Positions 54,537-63,021 of a stretch of 64,000 nucleotides of DNA are shown piece by piece. A program made the translations under genes and the position numbers. Origin of the DNA: Maridesulfovibrio zosterae DSM 11974 (lineage in GTDB: Bacteria; Desulfobacterota; Desulfovibrionia; Desulfovibrionales; Desulfovibrionaceae); NCBI RefSeq assembly GCF_000425265.1, contig NZ_AUDC01000001.1, positions 24,358-88,357 of the forward strand. The letters run 5' to 3'. Every line of letters starts with the position of its first letter. Position 1 is the stretch's first letter. The notes below the pieces were generated by a model. It was not told the origin of the DNA. It made no database searches and saw only the letters and a list, made by a program, of their open reading frames with translations.

Positions 54537-55283
54537 TCAGGCTTTGCGGTGAATCATACGTATCCGCATTACATCTATGAACATACGGATTGAGTCCCGC
54601 AGGGGATCTATTTTTGAGCCTTCGACATGTTCCCATTTTACCGGTATTTCCTTGATGCAATAGCCAAGCTTGCGGGCAAGAAAAAGTTGCTCCACATCAA
54701 AGCTGAAGCCGTAGAGCTTTTGCATGTCTGCAATCTTTTTACCCGCCTCACTGCTGAAAGCCTTGAATCCGCATTGGGTATCTTTAATTCCCCGAATGGC
54801 GAAGAGCCCGACTACCGAGTTGAATGTGAAACTCATCAGTTCCCGGTAAAATGGTTTTTTTTCCACTTCAGAATCGTCCATCCTGCGTGAACCGATGACT
54901 ACCTCACAGCCTTTTTCCAGCTCAGGAAGGAATTTATTTACTTCTTCAATAGGAGTTGAGAGATCTGCGTCAGAAAAAAGAATGTATTTACCGTGTGCCC
55001 GCAGCATGCCCCTGGCAACGGAAAATCCCTTACCTACATTTTTAACATTTTCCATGATGGAACTGACATTTTGATCTTTCATTTCATTGCCGTATATATC
55101 TACGGTTTTAATCACTTCGGTTGTCCAGTCCCGGCTGCCGTCATCCACCACTATAATTTCACTTTTGTAAGGCTGGGCATTTAGAAATTCCTTCACTGTA
55201 TACAGGGTGTCGGCTATTCTCTCCTGCTCATTGTAGGCAGGTATGACTACCGAAAGGTAGATATCATTTTGAGCGTTATTCAT
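54537..55283 (-). CDS. GT2 glycosyltransferase, dolichyl/polyprenyl-phosphate sugar synthase type
   Basis: The 248-residue cytoplasmic enzyme has the GT2 opening VVIPAYNEQERIADTL, IIVVDDGSRDWT, and the DxD-type ILFSDADLSTPIEEV, with VIGSRRMDDSEV and FDTQCGFKAF-like IKDTQCGFKAF later. This matches the DPM1/Alg5 group that makes polyprenyl-phosphate-mannose or -glucose. No membrane helix is present. Directly downstream in reading order are the STAS and synthase genes; upstream are two SMR-like genes. It likely makes a lipid-linked sugar for the GT39 enzyme at the end of the locus. Confidence 0.92.
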   Translation of the reverse strand: MNNAQNDIYLSVVIPAYNEQERIADTLYTVKEFLNAQPYKSEIIVVDDGSRDWTTEVIKTVDIYGNEMKDQNVSSIMENVKNVGKGFSVARGMLRAHGKYILFSDADLSTPIEEVNKFLPELEKGCEVVIGSRRMDDSEVEKKPFYRELMSFTFNSVVGLFAIRGIKDTQCGFKAFSSEAGKKIADMQKLYGFSFDVEQLFLARKLGYCIKEIPVKWEHVEGSKIDPLRDSIRMFIDVMRIRMIHRKA

Positions 55284-55292
55284 TAACAGACC

Positions 55293-55649
55293 TCACTTTT
55301 TGGCGGTAAGCCCAACTCCTGCTGAAATCACGAGGATTCCAGCCCATCGGGTTGGTGATATGGTATCTCCGAACATCCATAATGATCCCAGTGCAACCAG
55401 TACATAACCGGAACTCAGGAGCGGGTAGGCATAGCTGAGATCAAGCCTGCTGAGCACTGCTACCCAGATCATCATGGCAAGTCCGTATGCAATAAGTCCG
55501 GTAAAAACCCAGGGCTGAAAAATAATCTGAAAGAAGGTCATGATATCTGGATCTGTCAGCGGTCCCAGAGCAGTCATTCCTTTTTTCATGAAAAGTTGTC
55601 CGAGCACTCCCAGAATTACAGAGCAGGCTACAAGGAAATATGATTTCAT
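55293..55649 (-). CDS. SMR/EamA-like four-helix membrane protein (ArnE-like)
   Basis: The 118-residue protein has four hydrophobic helices and the SMR-family features FMKKGM near the first helix and LDLSYAYPLLSSGYVLVALG in the third. It forms a pair with the next SMR-like gene, overlapping in pattern but not identical, which fits a heterodimer. In the ArnE/ArnF system such a pair flips undecaprenyl-phosphate-aminoarabinose. Here a neighbouring DPM-like enzyme and a GT39 transferase make a similar role in flipping a lipid-linked sugar likely. Multidrug efflux is the alternative but fits the context less well. Confidence 0.85.
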   Translation of the reverse strand: MKSYFLVACSVILGVLGQLFMKKGMTALGPLTDPDIMTFFQIIFQPWVFTGLIAYGLAMMIWVAVLSRLDLSYAYPLLSSGYVLVALGSLWMFGDTISPTRWAGILVISAGVGLTAKK

Positions 55650-55660
55650 GGTTATACTCC

Positions 55661-56011
55661 TCAGCTCCTTGATATCAGGACAATACCGAACATTATTACT
55701 GCAATGCCCGCATAGCGGTGTATGGGTATTTCCTCTTTAAAGAAAAGTTTTGATGCGACGGTTACCAGCACATAACCCAGACTCATCATGGGGTAGGCAA
55801 GGCTAAGTTCCATGCGGGATAAAACTATGAGCCAGAGAAAAGCTCCCAGTCCTAGAGTTGTGATGCCAAGAAATATATGGATGTTGGCTGCGGCTGCAAT
55901 TACGCCTTTCCCATCCGCCATTTCAGATTTGATTCTGACCGCTCCGAGTTTCTGGAAAATCTGTCCCAGAGTGGTCATGGTCACTGATAAGACTACAAGC
56001 AGATATTCCAT
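55661..56011 (-). CDS. SMR/EamA-like four-helix membrane protein (ArnF-like)
   Basis: The 116-residue protein has four hydrophobic helices, FQKLGAVRIK after the first, and MELSLAYPMMSLGYVLVTV in the third; this third-helix pattern is shared with the gene 11 bp downstream. It is the likely second half of a heterodimeric flippase. The start codon shares a base with the stop of the RsbW-like kinase gene upstream, so translation is coupled to the partner-switching genes, an unusual join of regulation and lipid-sugar flipping. Confidence 0.85.
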   Translation of the reverse strand: MEYLLVVLSVTMTTLGQIFQKLGAVRIKSEMADGKGVIAAAANIHIFLGITTLGLGAFLWLIVLSRMELSLAYPMMSLGYVLVTVASKLFFKEEIPIHRYAGIAVIMFGIVLISRS

Positions 56012-56439
56012 TATATCTCCTCCGTCCGGCTGTCTGAAATGTCCTTTTCCATAATCAGAACATTGGCATTTATTCCGGTTTCATAAACGACAGAGTCCAT
56101 TACATGCTTTATGAGATACAGGCCGTAGCCGCCTTCATGAGCTTTTTCCAGATCAGGCTTGGATACATTCTTAAAATCAAATCCCGGACCATTATCCTCA
56201 ACTTCAATGATCAGTTTTTTTCCGTCAGAGACCAGTGTCAGGACCACACTGCTTTCTTTTGAATTTTCAGCATGGCGTATGGCGTTGCTCACTGCTTCGG
56301 ATACAGCAAGGTCAACGTGCCGGCTGGTTTTCTCATCCAGAGTCAGTTTTTCACAGCATTCTTTGACCATGGCTGCGCTGATGGAAAGATTTTTCAGGTC
56401 CGGCCTGAATTTTTTGTTTATGAATAGCTGGTTTGTCAT
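56011..56439 (-). CDS. RsbW/SpoIIAB-like serine kinase (HATPase)
   Basis: The 142-residue protein is a single GHKL-type ATPase of the anti-sigma-factor kinase group: N-box LAVSEAVSNAIRHAE, G1 VEDNGPGFDF and G2 GGYGLYLIKHVMD. It has no HisKA or receiver. In partner switching such a kinase phosphorylates a STAS protein (54161 here) and is opposed by a PP2C phosphatase (57416 here). Start and stop overlap with neighbours (TAATG with the metallophosphoesterase), so it belongs to a tightly coupled operon. Whether it also binds a sigma factor is not shown. Confidence 0.92.
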   Translation of the reverse strand: MTNQLFINKKFRPDLKNLSISAAMVKECCEKLTLDEKTSRHVDLAVSEAVSNAIRHAENSKESSVVLTLVSDGKKLIIEVEDNGPGFDFKNVSKPDLEKAHEGGYGLYLIKHVMDSVVYETGINANVLIMEKDISDSRTEEI

Positions 56440-57419
56440 TAAATATCCCCGTTTTCATCCGCTTTTGAATAAAGAATATGCATGGAGATTTCCGGAGGGC
56501 AGTTGAATCTGGCTTGAACTCCGGAACACCCCGTTCCCCGTGAAGTATATCCAGACATATTTTTGTATTGCCAGCTTCCGGAGGTCATTGCTCTTGGACA
56601 GTTTGCATGAGTGATTACAGGAAAACCTCCGGGAAGACATATCTGACCGCCGTGGGTATGTCCGCATATATAAAGATCTGTATTGTATTCTGCCGCTTCG
56701 GCATAAAGCTCAGGAGAATGGCTGAGCAGGATTGTGTATGTGTTGTCAGGTCGTGAACTGAAAGCCCTGTCAAGATCGTGAGAACCGTAAAAGTGCGGAT
56801 CATCCACTCCGGCTATAAATATCTCGGATTCACCATGCCTGATGATAGAATTTTCATTGAGCAGGACTTTAATGCCGCTTTCTTCTAGAGAATGGACCTG
56901 TTCCAGAAAGTCATGATTTCCCAGAATCGCATAAGTTCCGTGCTGACAGTGAATGTGTTTTATAAGGCGGTTCATTCCAATAGAAGACGGGGTATAGCTG
57001 TGATGAGTCAGTAACCGGTAGTCACCGGTGAGAACGCAGAGGTCGTATTCAAGATCGTCCAGCACAGTGAAAAGGGCCTCGCCGCCATCAATAAATCCGT
57101 CAACGTGGATGTCGGTCAGTTGAAGTATCTTAAATCCTTCAAGATCAGGAGCGAGGTCTGAAATTTCAATGGCGTTTTCCTCCACTCTGAAGTCAAGGCT
57201 GTTGCGTCTGCCTCTGCTACGCATGCCTGAAATTCGCAGCATGATATCTACAAAGGTTATGAAAGCTTCGATATTTTCAAGATGGATTTTACCGAATCCT
57301 TTGCCGTAAAGTTCAGCTGAGTGTTCAACCTGCAATTTAAGCCGCTGTGCGGCTGCCTGTTCTCCCATCCGCAGAGACATGCGGGTGTAGAATTCCTGTG
57401 CAAGGGAAGTCATATTCAT
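56439..57419 (-). CDS. Calcineurin-type metallophosphoesterase
   Basis: The 326-residue protein has the full set of dimetal motifs: LTDIHVDG (D-x-H), VLTGDYR (GD), AILGNHDF (GNHD), LLSHSPE and ICGHTHGGQ (GHTH). It has no signal peptide or membrane helix, but a helical N-terminal extension of about 100 residues. Motif order and the GHTHGGQICLPGG end match YkuE/YaeI-like phosphohydrolases. The substrate is unknown; a polyprenyl or lipid phosphate would fit the glycan context but this is a guess. It overlaps the REC-PP2C gene (ATGA) and the kinase gene (TAATG). Confidence 0.9.
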   Translation of the reverse strand: MNMTSLAQEFYTRMSLRMGEQAAAQRLKLQVEHSAELYGKGFGKIHLENIEAFITFVDIMLRISGMRSRGRRNSLDFRVEENAIEISDLAPDLEGFKILQLTDIHVDGFIDGGEALFTVLDDLEYDLCVLTGDYRLLTHHSYTPSSIGMNRLIKHIHCQHGTYAILGNHDFLEQVHSLEESGIKVLLNENSIIRHGESEIFIAGVDDPHFYGSHDLDRAFSSRPDNTYTILLSHSPELYAEAAEYNTDLYICGHTHGGQICLPGGFPVITHANCPRAMTSGSWQYKNMSGYTSRGTGCSGVQARFNCPPEISMHILYSKADENGDI

Positions 57420-58564
57420 GATTCTTCTCCGGCAAATTCAAGGCAGCAGATTGTGACATCATCCTGTAGTGGAAGGTTTTCTCCGAATTTCAGCATTTCT
57501 TCATAAATATGATCAAGCACTGCTTTCGAGTATCTGGAGGCATTTTCAGTAATAATGGATATAAGGCGCTGCTCGCCGAACATTTCGTGCGATGGAGATT
57601 CGTATTCCGATAGTCCGTCAGTATAAACAAAAAGCCTGTCGCCTGCGTTGAAAGGAATTTCATCCTCCTCAAAAGGAATACCGATGTTGATACCGATAAC
57701 GCTTCCACCTCTTTCAAGCTGTTCAATTGTTCCGTCACGGCGTTGCAGTATGGGGGGCAGGTGTCCGGCACTGCTGTATCTCAATGTCTCGCGGGATTTG
57801 TTAACGATCCCGTAAAACATGGTGAAATGCTTATTGAGCCGTTCAATGGGGAAATCAGAATCAAGCTGTTTTAAAAGGTCACCGGGAGAGGTTATGTTCT
57901 GTTGCTGTACCAGATGGGCGCTGCCTGAAAGGAGTCTGGATACGGATATTGCTGCAAGTGCCGCTGAAACACCGTGCCCGCTGATATCCATCAGATAAAA
58001 TCCGGTATTATCTTCATCCAGCTTGATAAGATCAAACATATCGCCACCTACATCGCCACTGGGTTTGAAAAGCCAGTTCAGCGAGAGGTTGTTTATGTTT
58101 GAATCTATTTCCGGCAGAAAGCTTTGCTGAATAAAGGCCGCAGAATTCAGGTCTTCTTTAATTATACGTGCCTTCAGTTTGTTGTCTGTTATCAGTTCAT
58201 ACTGATCAAGTCCTGCATTGATGACTTTTAAAAGAGTGTCCCGCTCGGTCGGTTTAGTCAGGAATCTGAATACATATCCCTGATTAAGAGCAGTTACAGC
58301 TGCATGAATATCAGCGTGCCCGGTGAGAATAATACCTACGCTGTCTTCATTTAACTTACCTATTTCCGAGAGCAGAGTGAGTCCGTCCATATCCGGCATT
58401 TTAAGGTCTGACACAACAACAGGATATGGGCCGTTATCCCTGAACATTTGCAGGGCTTTTTCAGGGTGATCGGCTGTATCTATTTTGAACTCTTTGCGCA
58501 GAAGATTGCGGAATGAGGTAAGGATATTCACATCGTCATCCACGAAAAGGACTCTAGGCTTCAT
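57416..58564 (-). CDS. Response regulator with PP2C (RsbU/SpoIIE) phosphatase output
   Basis: The ATG at 58564 is preferred since GAGGA is 5 nt upstream and the receiver begins at once (KPRVLFVDDD); an ATG at 58603 would add 13 residues. The 382-residue product has a receiver (1-118; Asp in VVSDLKMPD, Lys in LTKPTE), a helical linker and a PP2C-type phosphatase (about 165-380) with metal-binding motifs DVGGDMFD, LMDISGHGVSA, YTDGLSEYE and LQDDVTICC. It should dephosphorylate the STAS protein at 54161 when its receiver is phosphorylated, which links a two-component signal to partner switching. Confidence 0.93.
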   Translation of the reverse strand: MKPRVLFVDDDVNILTSFRNLLRKEFKIDTADHPEKALQMFRDNGPYPVVVSDLKMPDMDGLTLLSEIGKLNEDSVGIILTGHADIHAAVTALNQGYVFRFLTKPTERDTLLKVINAGLDQYELITDNKLKARIIKEDLNSAAFIQQSFLPEIDSNINNLSLNWLFKPSGDVGGDMFDLIKLDEDNTGFYLMDISGHGVSAALAAISVSRLLSGSAHLVQQQNITSPGDLLKQLDSDFPIERLNKHFTMFYGIVNKSRETLRYSSAGHLPPILQRRDGTIEQLERGGSVIGINIGIPFEEDEIPFNAGDRLFVYTDGLSEYESPSHEMFGEQRLISIITENASRYSKAVLDHIYEEMLKFGENLPLQDDVTICCLEFAGEES

Positions 58565-58687
58565 AAGTTCCTCAATAGATTGAGTTGATTTTTCAAATTT
58601 CAATATTTATACTAGTATAAATTATACCGTAACGTCTATTAAAGAAATAATTAATTGTATTATAGCATTTTTCTGACACTATTCAGA

Positions 58688-59818
58688 TTATAAATGTGAT
58701 CCTGATTTGCTCTCCAGCACCTTGATATGGTCGCTGGATTTTTTGTCCTTGAATATATTGATTATGCGCATAATAGATGCTTCTCCAACCTCCTGACCTT
58801 TAGTCGATATAAGTGTCCCTGTCGGTCCATATAAATTCTGGTCAAGTATCATGCCCGGTTTCAGATCTTTCACAGGTACTTTGCGGGAAGAATAATCAGC
58901 CTCCAGTATAACAGCCTGTTGCAGCGATTTCAGTACATTCTGCTCATACCACCCCTGTCGGGTGCTCAGTACATCAAGTGCATCACCGGATGTTTTTCCG
59001 CTTCGCAGTATTTCTTCGAAATCAAGGCAGGCTTTTAAAATTTTTGCTTCAAGTGGCAGATCCGGATTTTCACCGGCAGGTTCATTCTGTCTGCTGATAA
59101 TTTCAACGACCTGATCCATGCGCGGAATGTTTGAAAGCAGTTTTGCGCCAATTCTTGGATGATCCATAAATTCAACCCGTTCCTGTTCGCTCAGTTTTTC
59201 GCCTGAATGAATCTTGTTAAGGGTTGTCTCGCTGAGTGAAATGCAGCCCAGCTGTGAGAGCATGGCAGCAAGTTCAAGGTGAAGAGTATTTCGCATTTTC
59301 AAAAGTTCCGCAGTCTTTACCGCCAGATGTTTAATACGCTCACTGCGGCTGAAGGATTGCGGACTTGCTACTGAGAGAATATCGGTAAGAACTTTTATAC
59401 ATCCGCGCAGTGTTCCGCGCAGCAGTTCTTTTTCCGAGGTGATCAGCTGATACTGATTAACAGCTGCTTCCAGAATGCGATGCATATCTGCATTTGGTAT
59501 TGGTTTGGTCAGAAAGCGGAAAACATGCCCACGGTTAACGGCCAGCGAAGCTGATTCCACGTCGGCGTGTCCGGTGAGCATTATTCTTACAGATTCCGGT
59601 ACCGCTTTCTGGACTCGGTGCAGAAATTCAATCCCGTCCATGGAGGGCATTTTCAGGTCTGAAATAATAACTGCGTATGGAGCGTTGGTTGTTATCATTT
59701 CAAGGGCTTTTACGGCTCCCTGTGCTGTATCAACATCATAATCTTTACGCAGCAGAAGTTTCATAGATTTCAGGATATTAATTTCGTCATCAACAAATAG
59801 AATTCTAGGTTTCTTCAT
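58688..59818 (-). CDS. Response regulator with degenerate HD-GYP-like output
   Basis: The 376-residue protein has a receiver (1-120; Asp in IISDLKMPS, Lys in LTKPIP) followed by a domain aligned with HD-GYP phosphodiesterases (about 140-300). The HD pair expected in LLHDIGK is replaced (AAMLSQLGCI), later metal-ligand His residues are partly absent, and the HHE...GYP block reads RQNEPAGENPD. It should therefore lack c-di-GMP phosphodiesterase activity. A C-terminal segment (about 320-376, VKDLKPGMILDQNL) is like that seen after HD-GYP/HDOD domains. It may bind c-di-GMP or act by contact. It opens the regulatory part of the glycan operon after the PAS kinase, its likely donor. Confidence 0.85.
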   Translation of the reverse strand: MKKPRILFVDDEINILKSMKLLLRKDYDVDTAQGAVKALEMITTNAPYAVIISDLKMPSMDGIEFLHRVQKAVPESVRIMLTGHADVESASLAVNRGHVFRFLTKPIPNADMHRILEAAVNQYQLITSEKELLRGTLRGCIKVLTDILSVASPQSFSRSERIKHLAVKTAELLKMRNTLHLELAAMLSQLGCISLSETTLNKIHSGEKLSEQERVEFMDHPRIGAKLLSNIPRMDQVVEIISRQNEPAGENPDLPLEAKILKACLDFEEILRSGKTSGDALDVLSTRQGWYEQNVLKSLQQAVILEADYSSRKVPVKDLKPGMILDQNLYGPTGTLISTKGQEVGEASIMRIINIFKDKKSSDHIKVLESKSGSHL

Positions 59819-59861
59819 AATTACCCTTTAGTGATAAATGAGCTATGGCTACCACAGCTGT

Positions 59862-62312
59862 TTACTCAAGCGGCAGTTTTATGGTGAAAGTTGTTCCTGT
59901 TTCCGGTGAAGAGTCCACATCAATACTGCCGTTATGTTTGCTGACTATTATGTCATGCACAATTGCGAGTCCCTGTCCTGTTCCTTCTCCTACTTTCTTG
60001 GTTGTAAAAAAAGGTTCGAAAATCTTGTCTTTTATTTCCGGGGTCATTCCTGAGCCGTTGTCGGAAAGCCTGATGATGACAAAATTATTATCAAGTGATG
60101 TTGCAATTGTTATTTTACCTTTTTCCCCGCTGCCTTCGAATTTCTTCCTGATGGCGTGGGCTGCATTGACAGTCATATTCAGTAATACCTGATTTATGCT
60201 GCCATGAAAGCATTTTATGTGCGGAATATCACCCGGCTTCAACTCCATTTCGGCAACATATTTCCATTCATTGCGGCAGACTGTTGTAGTCGTAGTGATT
60301 GATTTATTAAGGTCAGTGAGTTGTTTGTCCTCATGACCGGGGTGGGAAAAGTTCTTCATGGCCCGGACAATGTCAGCTACTTTGGTAACTCCTTCGCTGG
60401 CAACATTACAGGCGCCGGGAATTTCTTTAATCAGAAATTCAAGGTCCTGTTCTTCTGCAACTTCGTCTCTGCTGTTCATCATTTTTTCAAATTCATTTAA
60501 TTTCCGGCAGGCCTGCAGGATTTTTTCATCTATTTCATGAACTTTGAGCAGGTCATCAAAGGCTTCTTTTATGAATAGAAGAGAGTCTCCGACATACTGG
60601 ATCGGAGTATTTATCTCGTGCGCCACACCAGATGCCAGTCTGCCTATGGATTCGAGTTTCTGCGCCATAGCCAGTTTTCTTTCCAGATTTTTACGTTCAG
60701 CAATATCGAAAAGAATTACGGCCAGATGCGGGCGATATTTTAATGTGATAGGCAGTACATGACGTGTGACAGGAATGAGAGTGCCTTCAGTTCCTATCAC
60801 AACACTTTCTTTTGTGGGTTCACCTTCGTATGATCGGGGGCAGACTGTATCAATGTATTTTCCTTGAGAGGCAAATACGTCATCACAGTTATATCCAATT
60901 ATTTCAGATTTTTTAAATCCGAACATGGATTCAGCAACTTCATTGAGTTCTGTTATGGTTCTGTTTTCCAGATCGATAATAAGGAAGGCCGCATATATTC
61001 CATCAAGCAGGGAACGCAGCAATTCGCTGCTCTGGCGGATAAGCCGCTCAGCTTCTTTTCTTTCAGCTATTTCCCGAATCAACTCTTCCGTCTTTTGAGT
61101 CAGATCCTTTGTCCGCGTATCAACCAGCTGTTCAAGATGCTCATTAAGCTCATGCAGTTCATGTTCCTGACGTTTTCTTTCAGAAATATCCCGTACAATT
61201 GCGGTAAACATGGTTGCATCAGCCGTTATTATTTCATTGATTGAAAGCTCGATGGGGAATCGTGTTCCATCTTTGCGCATTGCCTCTATCTCCCGTCCTA
61301 TCCCGATTATTTTGGGAATGCGGGTAGTCAGATAACGCTTAATAAAACTGTCGTGATGGGGGCGCAGTTCAGGGGGGACGAATTGACGAACATTCTTTCC
61401 CACAAGTTCTTTGTGTTCGTAGCCGAAAATTTTTTCTGCTGCCGGATTTACGGTAATGATATCACCTTTTGAATCGGCTGTTACTATCGCATCAATCACC
61501 CCGTTGAACAGGGCTGAAAGCTTTGCTTCCCGATCTTCAAGAGATTTCTGGGCCAGTCGCTTTTCAGTAATATCCGTTTTTATGGCAATAAAGTTGGAAA
61601 TCTTTCCATCGGAATCTCGCACCGGAGTTATTTTTTGTTCTTCGTAATAAATTTCACCGGTTTTGCGTTTGTTGACCATTTCTCCAATCCAGAGGGAACC
61701 GGAAAGGATTGTGTCCCACATTTCTGCGTAAAATTCTTTGGAGTGGTGGCCTGACTTCAGTATTTTTAATGTGTCTCCGTATATTTCATCGAATTCATAT
61801 CCGGTCATGCTGGTAAAAGCTTTGTTGGCCCAGTGAATTTTGCCTCGCTTATCCAGAATTACAATTGCATCTGCTGCAGCGGCAAGTGCTGAACCCTGAA
61901 TCCGGTAGTCGGCCAGTTCTTTTTCTTTAGATGAATCCCGTGCAGTGATAACGGTACTTTGATTTCCGTCTAATGTGTTAAGATACTGAATCTTTATGAA
62001 GAAGGGGATGTTGTCGGGACCGAATGTGTAGTCTCCCTGTTGTGAAGTCTCCAGCCTTAACGCAACTGAAAGCGGGTGAGCTTCTGCCGGAAGTTTCTGT
62101 CCTCGCTTGTTGAGAGGGAAGAAGTCAGTCACTGTTTTGCCCATGATGAATATCCGTTTCTGACCTATAAGTCTGGCAAAACTGTCATTGCACCATTTTA
62201 CCTTTCCTTCGCTGTCAGTCCAGAGAATAGCCTCATCAATAGAACTCAGTACCGCCTCCAGCCTGCCGATGGATGAACGCAGCTCATTTATGATTTCAGT
62301 CTTTTTTTCCAT
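59862..62312 (-). CDS. Cytoplasmic histidine kinase with four PAS domains
   Basis: The 816-residue protein has no membrane helix. PAS domains lie near residues 10-110, 130-250, 265-385 and 435-550; the third carries the common VNPAAEKIFGYEHKELVGKNV pattern, and a coiled coil (about 390-435) precedes the fourth. HisKA has His565 in SGVAHEINTPI and the HATPase (about 680-815) has DNGSGMTP and GTGQGLAIV. It has no receiver of its own. Two response regulators (58688 and 57416) follow on the same strand, so this is likely the kinase that sets the glycan locus. PAS ligands are unknown; no heme or flavin motif is evident. Confidence 0.93.
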   Translation of the reverse strand: MEKKTEIINELRSSIGRLEAVLSSIDEAILWTDSEGKVKWCNDSFARLIGQKRIFIMGKTVTDFFPLNKRGQKLPAEAHPLSVALRLETSQQGDYTFGPDNIPFFIKIQYLNTLDGNQSTVITARDSSKEKELADYRIQGSALAAAADAIVILDKRGKIHWANKAFTSMTGYEFDEIYGDTLKILKSGHHSKEFYAEMWDTILSGSLWIGEMVNKRKTGEIYYEEQKITPVRDSDGKISNFIAIKTDITEKRLAQKSLEDREAKLSALFNGVIDAIVTADSKGDIITVNPAAEKIFGYEHKELVGKNVRQFVPPELRPHHDSFIKRYLTTRIPKIIGIGREIEAMRKDGTRFPIELSINEIITADATMFTAIVRDISERKRQEHELHELNEHLEQLVDTRTKDLTQKTEELIREIAERKEAERLIRQSSELLRSLLDGIYAAFLIIDLENRTITELNEVAESMFGFKKSEIIGYNCDDVFASQGKYIDTVCPRSYEGEPTKESVVIGTEGTLIPVTRHVLPITLKYRPHLAVILFDIAERKNLERKLAMAQKLESIGRLASGVAHEINTPIQYVGDSLLFIKEAFDDLLKVHEIDEKILQACRKLNEFEKMMNSRDEVAEEQDLEFLIKEIPGACNVASEGVTKVADIVRAMKNFSHPGHEDKQLTDLNKSITTTTTVCRNEWKYVAEMELKPGDIPHIKCFHGSINQVLLNMTVNAAHAIRKKFEGSGEKGKITIATSLDNNFVIIRLSDNGSGMTPEIKDKIFEPFFTTKKVGEGTGQGLAIVHDIIVSKHNGSIDVDSSPETGTTFTIKLPLE

Positions 62313-62324
62313 GGCACTTCAGCC

Positions 62325-62672
62325 TTAAGTCAGTATTTTTATCTGGGCTGCAAATGCCTTTTGGCCGTTGATCTCACCGCTTAAAATAAAATGCTCTGCC
62401 ATTAGAATTCTTCCATCCTGTGCAAGTATTTCAAGATCAAGATGCTGCCCCAGCAAGGTAGCATTATCTGTTGCCAGATACGCTGAGAAGCCGAGCTGAT
62501 GTGCATCGCGCAAGGCGGAAGGGATAATTTTTGTCAGCGAATTTCCAACCAATTCTGTTTCTGTCCATCCAAATTCAGCTGTGAAAGCTTTATTGATGCA
62601 CACAATTGCTCCAGTAAAATCCGCTGAAATAACAGGTTGATCTTCCACTTTTATCAGCTCTTGAAAATTCAT
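62325..62672 (-). CDS. Stand-alone PAS domain protein
   Basis: The 115-residue protein is a single PAS domain (AVVCINKAFTAEFGWTETELVGNSLTKIIP pattern), with GGAG 6 nt before the start. No kinase, cyclase or DNA-binding part is attached. It lies 12 bp before the four-PAS kinase gene and could feed a signal to it by PAS-PAS contact, acting as a detachable sensor. No cofactor ligand is recognised. Confidence 0.85.
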   Translation of the reverse strand: MNFQELIKVEDQPVISADFTGAIVCINKAFTAEFGWTETELVGNSLTKIIPSALRDAHQLGFSAYLATDNATLLGQHLDLEILAQDGRILMAEHFILSGEINGQKAFAAQIKILT

Positions 62673-63021
62673 GCGTACTCCTGCTTTGGTATGTGCCGGT
62701 ATAGATTATATGAAATTTAACTATGTCACATGCAGGTTAAAAAAGGCAAGAGCGGAGATAAAAAACAGGCGGATATCAGGTGATACCGATTAGTGGGGGA
62801 GGAGTCGGAAAGGGGCTGAAGAGACTTATTTTTATCTACTCAGCATGATTCTACTTCAATATGTATAGTGTGTAAGTGATTATACTTATAAATATTATTT
62901 TTGTTATAAATTGACTTGAATTTTTAATTTGGTGTATATGAGCTGTGCGCTTATTTTCAAAAGAATATATTTACAACAAGCTAACTTTTTAAGACTTTAA
63001 AGATAGGAGAGATGGGGAGAT
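62673..63021. other. 349-bp divergent intergenic region
   Basis: It separates the PAS protein (minus) from the secreted protein (plus). The right half carries the promoter candidate at 62911-62940. On the minus strand, CGGCACATACCAAAGC (62673-62700) resembles a -24/-12 element, but the GG-GC spacing is 11 rather than 10. No open frame or stable hairpin was noticed. Confidence 0.5.
62911..62940 (+). promoter_or_regulatory. Candidate sigma-70 promoter for the secreted propeller-like protein
   Basis: TTGACT at 62911-62916 and TATATG at 62935-62940 are 18 bp apart, about 80 nt before the ATG at 63022. The -35 is good, the -10 moderate. Confidence 0.4.

Noticed and set aside
62673..62700. Sigma-54 promoter for the PAS protein
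   Set aside because: GGCAC and AAGC are present on the minus strand, but GG and GC are 11 nt apart, which this sigma factor does not usually accept.
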